Shown here: positions 53,150 through 64,000 of the stretch, in pieces
Layout: each line of letters starts with the position of its first letter
How positions within the stretch are numbered: position 1 is the stretch's first letter
Source of the DNA: Acholoe squamosa
Lineage: Eukaryota > Annelida > Polychaeta > Phyllodocida > Polynoidae
Assembly (NCBI GenBank): GCA_949317995.1
Contig: OX439038.1
Span: forward strand, 71,000,659-71,064,658
Direction: 5' to 3'
DNA: 64,000 nt
Notes under the pieces: generated by a model
Seen by the model: the letters and a program-made list of their open reading frames with translations, nothing else
The model's database searches: none
Told to the model about the DNA's origin: nothing
Translations under genes and position numbers: made by a program

Positions 53150-54375
53150 ATGCACTATGACGTTTATACCATGGTTTTCACCATTAAATTAATGGTTTTA
53201 CCTAATAAATCCATTAAATCCAATGATTTTTGTTGTGAGTCGATGTGAAGGGGCCGGTCCTACGCCATATTGGTTTCTTGCCAAGTCATCGGTATGCGAG
53301 CATAATATATACTCCATTTACACTGTAAATACAGCAAAGCTGGGGCTGTCATGAAGAGAGCTGAACATATACAGCTATATTTAAGTCCCGGGGGGTAGAA
53401 TCCATGATGGAATATGTATTTCTCCTTAATTTAGACATTTTCCATCGACGACAGGGCTCCGCTTCCATTCAAAACAAGAAGCCTTTCTCGGCGAGTTGAC
53501 CGTACTGCGCAGCCGCAAAATGTTACATTGACATGTGTCCCAGGGGCATTTTCATAGTAGAACCGCTGGTAAGGAGTGCGTGCGGCTGCCAGAATGACCT
53601 CAGATCATATGCCAATGTAACAACTTGTAAATTTTCCACAGTGCCTTAGCGCGTGCTAAATACATTGACTTATCACGGTCCGGCACCACAAACCAGTGCC
53701 TAAACGTGATAACCATGGTATAATGCCTAATATAGGCTAATATCGTCGCCTTAGTGCAAGAAGGTCGTATCTGCATTTTTCAAGTTTTGCAGGAGAGGTA
53801 AAAGAAATGTATAGCACAAAGTGGAAACAGCAACATTACACTGGGGCCTGTGGGCACACATATCATAGACAGAGCTTCAGTACTTTTAAAGTAGCTAGAT
53901 AAGTGTCAATAGATGTTAAAAATAAAGAAAACTGATTTTTGTCAAAATGTCAGTTACATCATGATTATAATGATGTCACAATACATCCTCAGATCTACCA
54001 ATGATGCACTAAATGCAATGATGACTAACTGGCCAGCATTGCGTCATGCATGAATTTTCAACCAAAATGTGGATTGACATAATGCATCAATGTAGTCCTG
54101 GTGAGTTATTTGCCAGGACGGCATCGTGACGACAATGGTACTATGTACAGTGCATTGAGGTTTGGTCAAATCCCTGGCGTCATTCTACAACATTATTTCA
54201 TCACTGTAGGTAGTGTTGACAACCCTGACTGGGGAGTGTTTATGATGTATACATCATAAAGCGTACAATATGAAAGGCATGCTGCAAGATTGTTTTACTT
54301 GTCTAACGTTGACCAAACTCTTGATAATAAACCCTTTCCTTATCAGCCTCTAATTCATTGTTATCACTTTTGCAG
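53150..54375. other. Intron between exons 7 and 8, no exon seen
   Basis: Contains one TGATGCACTAA/TGCATGAATTTTC repeat of the TGCATGATGCAT type (54000-54125). No coding block found. Confidence 0.45.
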
Positions 54376-54420
54376 TTTGATACAATTACTGAACTGACAG
54401 ACGTTAGAGAATCATATAAG
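54376..54420 (+). CDS. WDR89: WDR89-like, exon 8
   Basis: 15 codons in phase 0 between acceptor CACTTTTGCAG (54375) and donor GTAAGTGG (54421). Encodes FDTITELTDVRESYK, matching the linker before the last blades in WDR89. The remaining WD repeats are not found in the next 9 kb. Confidence 0.65.
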
Positions 54421-54750
54421 GTAAGTGGTGTAATCACTGATTTATCATAGTTCAGATTGGGGAGTGCTCATTACTTTCAACGGGGTAGAGGATTAGGATG
54501 TTGATGGACTTTAGTGGGAGGACCCTTTCTTCCCTCCTGACGAACCATGAACACTTCCATAAACTACTGTCTTACGTCTTTTCTGTCTCTCTCAAAGTTA
54601 GTAATCTACTTGACGTTTGTCTGTGTGAATTGATTTAACTAACTTGTGCAAAGGTATAACAGCACATATTTGTGAAATCTTTTGAAAGTCGTCTTATTAG
54701 GTTATATTTGTAATTTGTATATACCCTGATTAATCACGTTTGACGTTATA

Positions 54751-55152
54751 AGGCCACACCAAATTAAAATATTGGTTTATGGATTTCCTGCACCTTATTT
54801 TCAAGAATAGAAATTTTATTTTTTTAAAGTTTTATTTGTCTATGGATTCCGCCCGCATCATTATCTTGAAATTCTTTTCTTTTCCAAGGAGCTTACAAGG
54901 TCAATCAATGAAAGTACAGAAAAGGCAGACCACTCATTGGATAGGAAAAAAGATTCATCAGTTTCAATATATAGGCCAATTCTGCATTAAAAAAAAAGAA
55001 CATTTTTAGCAAGGAACCCCTCCCCAACCCAAAAAAAATCAAAAAGAATCGCCCTCTCCACATTTAATAAGCAGAAATCCATAGACAAAAAAAAAAAATC
55101 CCTATCCATAAAACGAAAATCCATAGACCAACTTTTTAATTTGGTGTGGCCT
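54751..55152. mobile_element. Intronic MITE with AGGCCACACCAAATTA ends
   Basis: 402 bp. The first 33 bases match the reverse complement of the last 33 with a few mismatches (AGGCCACACCAAATTAAAA... and TTTTTAATTTGGTGTGGCCT). The interior has poly(A) runs. No ORF of meaning. Confidence 0.75.
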
Positions 55153-56269
55153 AAGCAACCTGTCCTCCTTTTTGGGCATTTCCAGCAGCATCTTACCAGT
55201 GCTGCCCCCTGGTATCAGTTAGTGCTAGGTGTGACATCCAGGGGGCGACACTGAGTATATTTTTCTGTGTACAGACATGCAGAGTCATTCACCACGTCTC
55301 CTAGTTGTGAACGAAACAACCCTTAAAGGGCCTTTTAGTACTTTTGCTGAAGTACGTAGCCCTGCCATGTGACACTCACTAGGGGTGCGTCGACGTGTCA
55401 TGCCTTCCTTTAATAGGGCTTAATTCAGATTCACCCTTACTTGAAGGAAATTGCATATAGTGCATCCGGGGGTGGATATCATCTGACATTTCAATATTGT
55501 TTTTTTCATAATGCCTTGCGTAAATGGCACAGGTGTAGACAAACCCTGGCCCAGGAGCCGATGGCCCGTAATTCTGGTTCCCGGCCCACAGTTTTTTTTG
55601 TTTTTTTGTTTTTTTTTAATGCCTTCCTATGGGTCTGGGTGGCCCAGAGGAATTTATGAGAAAAATTCTAAGAGTATCAGCTAAATCAGTATAGTCATGT
55701 TGTATATCGTTGGAAAGAGAAAATCACAAGGGATATGGCTATTTTATTTGCGTCTTAATGTGATTCAATGGTGGAAAAGTTATGATTTTCTTTTTGATAA
55801 AAGTGAAATATTCATTCTGGGACACAAATGTTGGTGCGGGCCCATACAAATTATGTAGCTACGGGCCCAGGTGGCCCATGACAGAAAAAGTTAGTGACTA
55901 CCCCTGGGGCACATTAGCTATGCGCTGTGCAATATATATCCTCGCATATAAACCATGCCCTGGGTACTAACATAATATATCATAGCTATATCATAATGAA
56001 CATAAGGTGCTTCCTGAGCCCAGGAGCATCCTATAAGGTGCACGTACAAGCCAAGCATATATGCCAGGTATTGCAATATACTTTTACACTGTTATGGTGA
56101 ATGGTATGGTGTTTTGGAGCTTGAAATATCACCTGTTTTTATGTGTAAGTGATGGGTTATTTGGCTGCTGAAGTATTAAACATAAACTACTATTGAGACT
56201 AAAATACATATACCGTTACATGCATTGTCATTATTCATGCATGTATATAATAATCCCATCTAATTACCC
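55153..56269. other. Intron DNA, no exon seen
   Basis: Contains GGTGTAGACAAACCCTGGCC...GGCCCAGGTGGCCCATGAC, a probable old dispersed repeat (55530-55900). No coding block recognised. Confidence 0.4.
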
Positions 56270-57150
56270 ATTCATTGTGAGGCAAGCCATGGGCAAGATC
56301 AAAAACTTAACCCTCCAGACTTTATTCCTATGTCGTCATGATGTATCAGTTCTGCATTCGTGCATCAATCCGACCCCATCATGAGTGTATCGGCATGATG
56401 CATGAATGCAGGAAGCACGGTTTTCATACATCATGACAACAAGTTACTATTAATGCATTAATGCACTGTAAAGGATTAAAGAATGTCAAGTAAATTGCAG
56501 TTCTCATCACTTAGGATTCAATACACAGACTTTTTATTTAATCTGGCACCACTTTGTGCCAGCACAAAGAACAGTGGACCTTGGGAATGCAGCCAATTTA
56601 TCAATAATCCGAATTAGATAATCCATTTAGGAGCACATTGTGTATTAATCCTCGATATGCCATATTGTCGCCATGATACCCTGAAAGTACATGTATCCAT
56701 GCACAGACCCTAATAAGGGAGTGGTCATTATTTATCAACAAGGGAGAGGGTTGATTTAAGGGGGGGGGGAGCGGAAAAAAATGTGGGGTGTGAAAATTCT
56801 CCGCGCCTCAGGTGGGGGGGGGGCGCAAAAGATTTTGATGCCATCAAAGGGGGAGTTGATATACTCCTGAAGGTTTGGTGTGAAACCTGAATGCAGCATT
56901 GTTGATTAACTTGTCAGTGCATCATGATGACAAATGAACTTGGACCTGAAGGCATCATGGAGTCCTGTATAATTAACCCTGTAAGGGTCGGTAATGCATT
57001 CATAACGACCATACAGGGTTGATATGGGTACACCCGTAGGGCCGACATGAATGCAGTAGTAGCGATTCTGCTCGAGTGGGCTGCATCCATGCATCGTTAC
57101 GACTAATGAGACTTAGCATACTGTATTGATGTGATAGCGACCCTTAGAGG
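56270..57150. repeat. Two copies of the TGATGCATGAATGCAG repeat family
   Basis: About 56300-56480 (from TTAACCCTCCAGAC to GTAAAGGATTAAAG) and 56890-57150 (with AACCCTGTAAGGGTC and GACCCTTAGAGGGCTAA). Each has AACCC(T)..GGGTT-like ends and internal GCATGATGCATGAATGCAG. Probably non-autonomous transposon remains. Confidence 0.5.
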
Positions 57151-59689
57151 GCTAACTAAGAAGCAGTGGGTCGAGGCCATGTCATTATGTGCAGGACCGA
57201 ATCTATGATCCAATTGGCACATGTTAAAGAAAATGTCTTTGTGTATGGGTCATTGTGGGGGATTTGTGTATATTGGCTGGGCGTATATTGTATATAAAAT
57301 GTCAATTTAATCCATTTGAAGGAGACGTTTTGTGCCAGTACCATAGCCACTTTGGACCTTGTAAATATGAGAGAATGATATTTAATACAACCAGGAAGGT
57401 AGAAGGGGAATGTATCCTAAAGAGTAGGCCATTTGGCGTGAATTTCTTTTTTTATTAAATATAGATTCACATAGGAGAGGGAATTGAACAACAGACGCAT
57501 ATCCAAATATAAAAATTTCAGATGTGGCCATGTCACCTGTTATCTTAACTCTTCCTTTACCAACTACGCATTAATGCATAGTTTGGCCGATTTTGAGTAC
57601 ACTATAACTTCCACAAAATCCATTGAAACTCTTCAATTTTTTCTCAGAATTAGCTTGAGTTGGGTTCTTCTCAACGTCCAAAGAGTTAGTCTCTATCTCT
57701 TATACTTTTAGCATGGCTGTTTTACAAATTTGAGACAAAATTTTAAATTACCCTACAAGTTTTTCATAGATTTAATCAATATTTAGGCTAAAAATCATGA
57801 AAAAATGTCAAATGGTATTATTTTTTGGGTGAAAATTGACTTTGTATATTTTTCCATGCTCAACAAAATGGCATGGCAATTTTAGTGTATTTTGATGCAT
57901 ATTGGCCATTTTGGCTGGTTACCATGGCAACATATATGAAAAATGCCGATTTTGCATGGTTCTGGTTGCCATGGTAACCAAAAAAGAATGTCTTCCAAAA
58001 TTCATTATCCGCCAAAATTTCAACAAATCTAAATATTAACTACAATATGCACTTTATATCAGTGCAATTGATACAGGGAGTGCTGAGAAAATGCAATTTG
58101 AAGTGAACTCATAAGATCAACTTTACTAATCATATCACCACATTTATGATATTTATATAATATATCTCAGTAATCAAACTAGATAGAGAAAACTTGGGTG
58201 TTCTTCTATCTGACTGATTAGCCTAGCTTAACCAGTCACCATTTCCCTTCTAATTTGAATATTCACACCATTCCAATGGTTTTTGAGAGTTTATGTTATA
58301 AACTAAAACCCCAAAATTTGCTCTGAAATACTCTGGTAAAGGAGGAGTTAAACCCTGTGGCCCATGTGGTATAGAGAAACCTATCATGTCAAATGTTGAA
58401 TTAAAGAAAAGTCCCATATCATGTGATTGCTGAGATATCAACTAGTTCTACTTATATCGAGAAGAATAGTGGATGCGGGATTTCTACGTTTTTTAAAAGG
58501 AAATTTGGAATAAAAAGTTAGAATGTGGCCCTTTTATGTGGTGCAGATCTGTAAATCTGATATTTTCTAAGTGGTCTAAGTGATTTACCTCAAACTTTTA
58601 GGTGAGAAGTATGACGGATATGACAGGCCCTGTCTGTGCCCACCGATTACCCTTCCCTCTGGTACGCTGGGCATCTGCAGTCTGTATAACTACCGCAGGC
58701 CCCGGCCGCAGGCAGAGGGCCCCACCCCCCAACCCCTCTCCCTTTACTTCCTGCTGTGTCAAGGTCAGGTCACAGACAGGGAGAGGGGGGATTACAGAAA
58801 TATAATCTTGTTATATCAAAGAAATTCTAATCCATTAATTGGGGGTGATTAGTGGATGTTTATTCTTCACTCTGTCCGTCTCAGTCTCATTTTACACTCT
58901 CCCCCACATACTCAGATAACCTATCAGTGATAACATCTGCTGGGAGAGTGTGCTCACTCATGCACATCCAACATTTTCCAACAAGTTGGCTAAGGCTTCC
59001 ACCTTCCATATGTAGTGGGAGAGAAGCAGGAGCGGAATTCAGGGGTAGTTTTCCAGCCTACCCCTATGGTGGCAGTTTGGGAACTATTAACTTAACCAAT
59101 CTGCCACAAGGGGCGCAGAGGGCTGCATGTAAGTGAAAGCCAACAGGTGGCTTACATCACTTACAGCGTCTCTCACGTCATATGACGGTACTGTGTCTGT
59201 TGTGGGATTGACCATCTGAACCAAACCAAAGTTACCAATTGTCAAGGGTCTTCCCAAGAAAAGGGAACATTTCCTGAATTCAATAATGTATAGCCTATGG
59301 AAGGTGCTGAAGAATATTAGCATTGGCTATGAACATTGTCAGCCTAGGAATCCCCCCTAGTCGGCTGCAAGACAAAGAAAAATGAACTTTTTCAAAGGGG
59401 TGGGTGGTCCGAGTTCAAAGCACCATTTCCTTGATCAAAGAATGATTTGCCGTGTACTTTAATCCCATTGCTCTTGAACTAATATCCATTTCCAAAGCAC
59501 ATTCCATTTCTTTAGTTTTGATCTACACCGCCATCTTTTGATCATTCTGTGTGTAGCTTGACCTCTGCAGTAGCTATTATTGTGTTGATCCATTAGTGAA
59601 AGTGGTCATCATGTCGAGGGCACCCTAACCCCCCCCCCCCCCGAAAAAAAAAAGAAAAAAAAATTTGCTTGGTGGAGCATATACGCAGG
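57151..59689. other. Intron or intergenic DNA, no exon supported
   Basis: 57500-58000 is AT-rich, with GGTTACCATGGCAAC twice. An open stretch at 58602-58805 after an AG lacks WD-repeat features and has no donor in frame. Nothing else. Confidence 0.4.
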
Positions 59690-59937
59690 ATATAAAAATA
59701 AATTGTAATGCCCACCGTATAAGGCCCCCACGAATAAGGGCCACTCTTGGTTCAGGAACATGAGGCGTACCTGGGGCTTCATATTGAGCACTTAAGCATT
59801 GATCTATAGCACAAATTCTTCGTTTATAAGGCACACCCAAACTTTTGCTGGTTCTATGTGTATATGGCGCACCAAGTATCAATCCTCGTGTATGACTATA
59901 AGCTGCGCCTTATACGTTGGGTATTATGGTAATATAT
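59690..59937. mobile_element. MITE-like element with GTATAAGGC motifs
   Basis: Left ATTGTAATGCCCACCGTATAAGGCC is mirrored by GCGCCTTATACGTTGGGTATTATGGTAAT. Similar in style to 45362-45586 (CGTATAAGACGC), but a different sequence. Confidence 0.55.
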
Positions 59938-61756
59938 AGTTTCAGTGACTCAAATGCACCCCATAGCCTTCATCCTAGAGAAGATACAGCTTATATATTA
60001 GAAGTCTTTTAAGTATAGTCTATATGCATGACGTTGCTTGACAGCACATTTCTACATATCTATATACTTTGTATGTCAGCAAATGAATACAGTTTGAAAA
60101 TGTATAATGAATCTTTTTTGTAGACCTGGTCTGGTGACTTGTCAAATAGGTGTGAATTGTAGATAATCACCACTCTTTTCCAATCGACGAGAATAGCCCA
60201 AGTAAAAGTGACTCATGTAATGGGGGTTGGGTGGATACTTTTTTAGTTGGCTGATATTTCTGTATACTTTAGAAGAGTTAAGTACTATTGCACATTATAG
60301 AGCACGGGTGGGCCGTACTAGAGGTGGGCATTTAATTTAGACCACACCTATAGCAGATAGATGGATCAATATGTCGTAAGCTTTTTAAAAAAAGCTCGGC
60401 AGTCCACGCCATATACATTGTACAAATTATATTTTCCAAGGGTGTTAAAGTGTAGATACACTCAAGACTTAGCATTTTTCAAGGGAGTTCTATTTTGAGT
60501 AATCGAACAAAGTGAAACTCTCAAACTAGAGGTTGGTTACTTTGCTACAGATCCTGTTGTAGTCATCTATAAGTATGAATGCAATATATTTGTATATCAG
60601 TTGTTGGTGTTTTTTTTGTGTTTTTTTTTTGTTTTTTTTTGTGTGTGTTGTTGTTTTTTACATTCCAGTTACACATTCTTTCGTTAGTTGTTCCAGTGGG
60701 GTGCTACGATCTCACGGTATTACATGTACTCCCCCTTCCGCCCCCCCCCCCCAACCACAAACTCCCCTTGGTCTATTACCTTCATTACTGTAGACCACTG
60801 ACAATACACATTGTGTGTGAACAAACCACCACCCCATTCCGGAACTACACAGGTGAGCTAAATTCTCAATCTTAGATTCAGCTTTTAGCTTTGCTCAAAG
60901 TTGCTTAAATCTAAAGCCCGGGATCTGAAGTTTCATGCAGTAAACATTGAACCTAAGGGCATGGTACAAGGAAGAATTGTCGGCCATTTGAAATTTAAAG
61001 TTGGAACCAATCATTAATCTGTCCCCTTCGGGTCATTTGCCCTATACTAAATAAAATGATCCTCATAAGTTACCTGATCCACCGGGAAAATTATCTACAG
61101 TTGTTAAACTATTGGGGTAGGGGGTAGTGTTAAATGTTTCAGGAGGAGATCCACCACATACACCGGGATATACCATTGCTTTCAAAATTCCCATTTTATG
61201 ATTTAACTCATATAAAAATTTAGATCCCATATATATTATTGGTATAACAAAATGGACTTATTTCCAGCGTTGATTAAGTTTTGAGATTCTTGTGTTTTTG
61301 ATTAGGTAGCGTCTAGGTGGACAGAAGTCCTACACCCGTCCTCTTCAGTTTTGAGATTCTTTGCTGAGTTGATTGTGGCATACAGTTTGAGTGTGTGTGT
61401 GTGAGGGGTGTATATTGCGTGTAGAGTCAGTCAGCACGTACCACCACCTATAGCAGATATAGGGGGTGGAGACAGCCCACCTTGTTAAAACCGAGACAGA
61501 TTGTTCCCAAAAAAAGCCACAGCTTAATACAGAGGAAGAATATGGAGGGTGGGTGTGGGAGACACATGGCTATTTAACCCTTAGAGGACGGCATGTTGCC
61601 TTATTGCTACATTGGTCAGCATACTTTATCAGAGTATTGTTGGTGAGTAGACTTGCCTGTGCTGCATGCTCTTTGGAAGTAGCTCAGCCCTATAGGACTC
61701 AGTATGGAGGTCTAGTGGAGTCGCCATTTTAAATTTTGCTGGTTAAGGTAAAACCC
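59938..61756. other. Intron or intergenic DNA, no exon supported
   Basis: T-rich and C-rich runs at 60600-60760 and short low-complexity frames. 61570-61610 has TTTAACCCTTAGAGGACGGC, a terminus of the AACCCTT-type repeat. Confidence 0.4.
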
Positions 61757-61853
61757 ACTGATAACACATACCCTGATGGGTACCTTGTCCCTGGTTAACA
61801 CCCAATTCCAGGGACATGCTGGTCCCTTCTTATCAGTTGTTATCAGTGTGTGT
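61757..61853. repeat. Small palindromic repeat, CACTGATAACACA ends
   Basis: CACTGATAACACAT at the left and TGTTATCAGTGTGTG at the right, with CCCTGGTTAAC...CCAGGGA inside. About 97 bp, foldback-like. Confidence 0.5.
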
Positions 61854-63975
61854 TGCCGGAACCAGCTCTAAACCAGCTAGTGGTCAATCGGCTCAGTCTA
61901 CTGGTGAGTCTACTTCCCAGGGCTGCATTCATGCATCATGCAAACCTGCTTATGGGGTTGATGAACAATCGAAGGGTGGGATGATGCATAACTAATGACT
62001 TTTAAGCACAGCATTAGTGTATCATTTGATGTAACCAAAAAACATGGATCTGGAGGCGTCATGCGATCCTTAAAGGGTTCAGAGTCTGGTGGGTGTGTCA
62101 GGTTCCAGGAATCTGGTCTAGTAACTCAACCTAGCATGGGGGTGAGATGACGATTCGACCAGGTAAAAAAAAAAGAAAGGAAAAGCAAGATAGGACCTAA
62201 GGGAAATGCTGATACATTACCTGACCCTAAAAAGGAAAAAAGGGAGGAAGTTCACTATGACACCACACCTCAACTAATTGATTGAGTGAGAGAGTGTTGG
62301 TTGTTAAATGCAATTTCGACATCTAAGTCCATATTTATGGCGAGTAACTAGATTAGACATCACTTTCACAAAAATCTGTGTTTGAAGTCCGTGCATTTAA
62401 TCTTATGGACACTAGAGATACTTAGAAGGGAATAGGCAAGATAAGATAAAAAGTAAATGTGTGCTTGTGCTCGTGCATATAGACACCACATTCTTAGAGG
62501 GGACAGAAAAGGAAGATGTACCCCTTTCAACATGCACTGGTTACAAGGGATTCTGGCTATTATGAAGCAAGGGTTTCTTTATGGTTATATTTACTATTTG
62601 CTGATATCTTTAAGATAATAAATTTCCCTTTTCAATTTCTCGCAGGGTTGACATATGGGGAGATTTCCGAAATGACAAAGCCTGTATTCAGTCCTAGAAA
62701 TAAAATGTTTTACATTGAGATTTGAAAGCTTGAAGAATCAATGACAAAGTTGAGAGATTGCCACATGTCTTATGATAAAAGTAAAGAACATTGTGATTTA
62801 TGATGTACAGTAGTTTGGAATAAGTGATGAATCATATCCTTGGGTTAAAAAAACAAGGATTTTCAGACAAGTGTAATTTTTTATTGCCACACCCATATTG
62901 CACCGAGAGAACTGTATATATGATTCTCTGACTAGGATAGTTTATGCAAGTGGGTGGGATGTTACTCAGGTGGGTCATCGGATGAGGTAGTTGGACCTCA
63001 TACATAGGCCACACAATCCAGTTTCAGTTTCAATCCCTGAATAATAGAAATAGTAAAGCTTTTTCATGTTAAATAGTATTTCTTACCCATATACTCCACT
63101 TCCAAACCACGAAATACGTAGGCAAATTTATCAGGAGAGAAGGTCTGAATTTTCTTTACATAGATTTTACACTTTAACTGAGATTGTTATTGCACATTTA
63201 AGCACCATGTGGCACTTACATAGTTCCAAGTGGTTCCTGTTGTTGACCACTGGTCACCCACCTATCCATCCATCCACCCACCTAGAGGCTGACAGAGACA
63301 GATGATCCTGACCTCTCCGACCACTCCTACTGCCCTCAGGGATTCCACACCAGGACAATAGGTATTTTTACCCTGCTTTTCCTGACATGTCTTCTCCCGG
63401 CCAGCACTGTGTTTACTTCTTTTATTGTAAATAAGGGGTATCCCATGTAAATCAGACCATCCTCAGACCCCCTCCAGGGCTAGGATGTCAGAGCACCTTG
63501 TTGTAATGTATGGGCCATGTTATGTATGCAGTGGAATGACTCAAGAACTTGGAGGAAGAACTGTTCAAGAACTCTGTGCTATAGATTTATTCATAGAATG
63601 ATGGTAATAAAACAATCAAGAAGAAGAGTAGGAAAAAACTTCATGGTTGGTAAATAAATGGGAAAAATTCAAATCCACACTGTTCTTAGCTAAATTCTCA
63701 CATATAAGATAATAATTGAAGATGTCATGGAAAGCCCTCCAGTTTTGACACTCACTTTGAAATAATGCTGCTAATTATTCTGATTGGCTTAGAACCCTGG
63801 TAGGAATTTCATTTGTGCACGTACAGGTATGCACTGGACATTGCCAGAGGAGGCACTGGCTGAGGTCCAGTACTCTGTGTTAGGTTACTCTACACTGTGG
63901 GCAGAACTAGTCCTTTAACGGCAGCATGATACATGCAAGTTGACTCTTAATCCTCATTATAATGTTTCTGTGCAG
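61854..63975. other. Intron or intergenic DNA, no exon supported
   Basis: Holds another TGCATTCATGCATCATGC repeat copy (61915-62080) and GA-rich sequence. Short open frames (62516-62725, 63066-63305) lack recognisable motifs. Confidence 0.4.
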
Positions 63976-64000
63976 GGGAGAAATGCTGGTTAATTGGTCT
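63976..64000 (+). CDS. Possible start of WDR89-like exon 9, cut by window end
   Basis: The last bases follow a fair acceptor, GTTTCTGTGCAG. One frame reads EKCWLIG, which resembles the (D)YLIG stretch I recall after the exon 8 region in vertebrate WDR89. But a phase 0 join to exon 8 gives a stop. It could only fit via the next AG (exon starting AAATGCTGG) or through a missing small exon. Weak. Confidence 0.2.

Noticed and set aside
58580..58852. Exon 9 of the WDR89-like gene after the AG at 58601
   Set aside because: In either plausible phase the peptide is Pro/Arg-rich with no WD-repeat pattern, and no donor closes it in frame.

Overview
The window looks like nuclear DNA of an invertebrate animal. 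It has intron-bearing protein-coding genes with GT/AG (once GC/AG) splice sites, tRNA-derived SINE pieces, a LINE, a DIRS-type tyrosine-recombinase retrotransposon, two Ty3/Gypsy LTR retrotransposons, many foldback or MITE-like elements and long (TA)n/(TG)n tracts. A marine invertebrate such as a lancelet or other invertebrate deuterostome would fit, but the sequence alone does not prove the taxon. There are no bacterial or organellar genes and no CRISPR array.

Layout. 1-2.98 kb: SINE pieces, a 227-bp terminal-inverted-repeat element, a foldback, then no gene. 2.99-24.66 kb: a nested transposon block. The 3' end of a LINE reading frame and its UTR run into a TG/TA microsatellite. This is followed by a DIRS element (about 3.9-8.24 kb, + strand), Gypsy element A (8353-17131, - strand) and Gypsy element B (17214-24464, + strand), each separated by TA/TG microsatellite. 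Past the last TA tract comes what looks like the missing LINE 3' tail with (CATTGT)n repeats. The three elements therefore appear to have accumulated inside a microsatellite in the LINE 3' UTR.

A and B are related families. They share LTR termini, primer-binding site, gag, pol and an extra third ORF with paired C2H2 zinc fingers. Both are damaged: A by frameshifts, one stop in ORF3 and an apparent deletion at the RNase H-integrase junction; B by frameshifts and complete loss of integrase. DIRS carries one frameshift in gag and one stop in RNase H, with an open recombinase ORF.

24.7-39.2 kb: AT-rich DNA with MITEs and three large foldback structures (27.7-29.3, 30.6-32.6 and 32.6-35.0 kb), a small cysteine-rich/PPxY protein gene at 27.2 kb and a doubtful terminal exon at 35.3 kb. 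39.28-40.98 kb: a single-exon gene for a 566-residue protein with four C2H2 fingers, followed by a long AT-rich 3' region. 42.3-48.1 kb: intergenic, with MITEs. 48.17 kb to the window end: eight exons of a WD-repeat gene resembling WDR89, whose 3' exons probably lie outside the window. Its introns carry further inverted-repeat elements.

The host genes show no sign of acting in one pathway. The mobile elements form one coherent story of nested insertion, microsatellite targeting and a shared accessory zinc-finger ORF.
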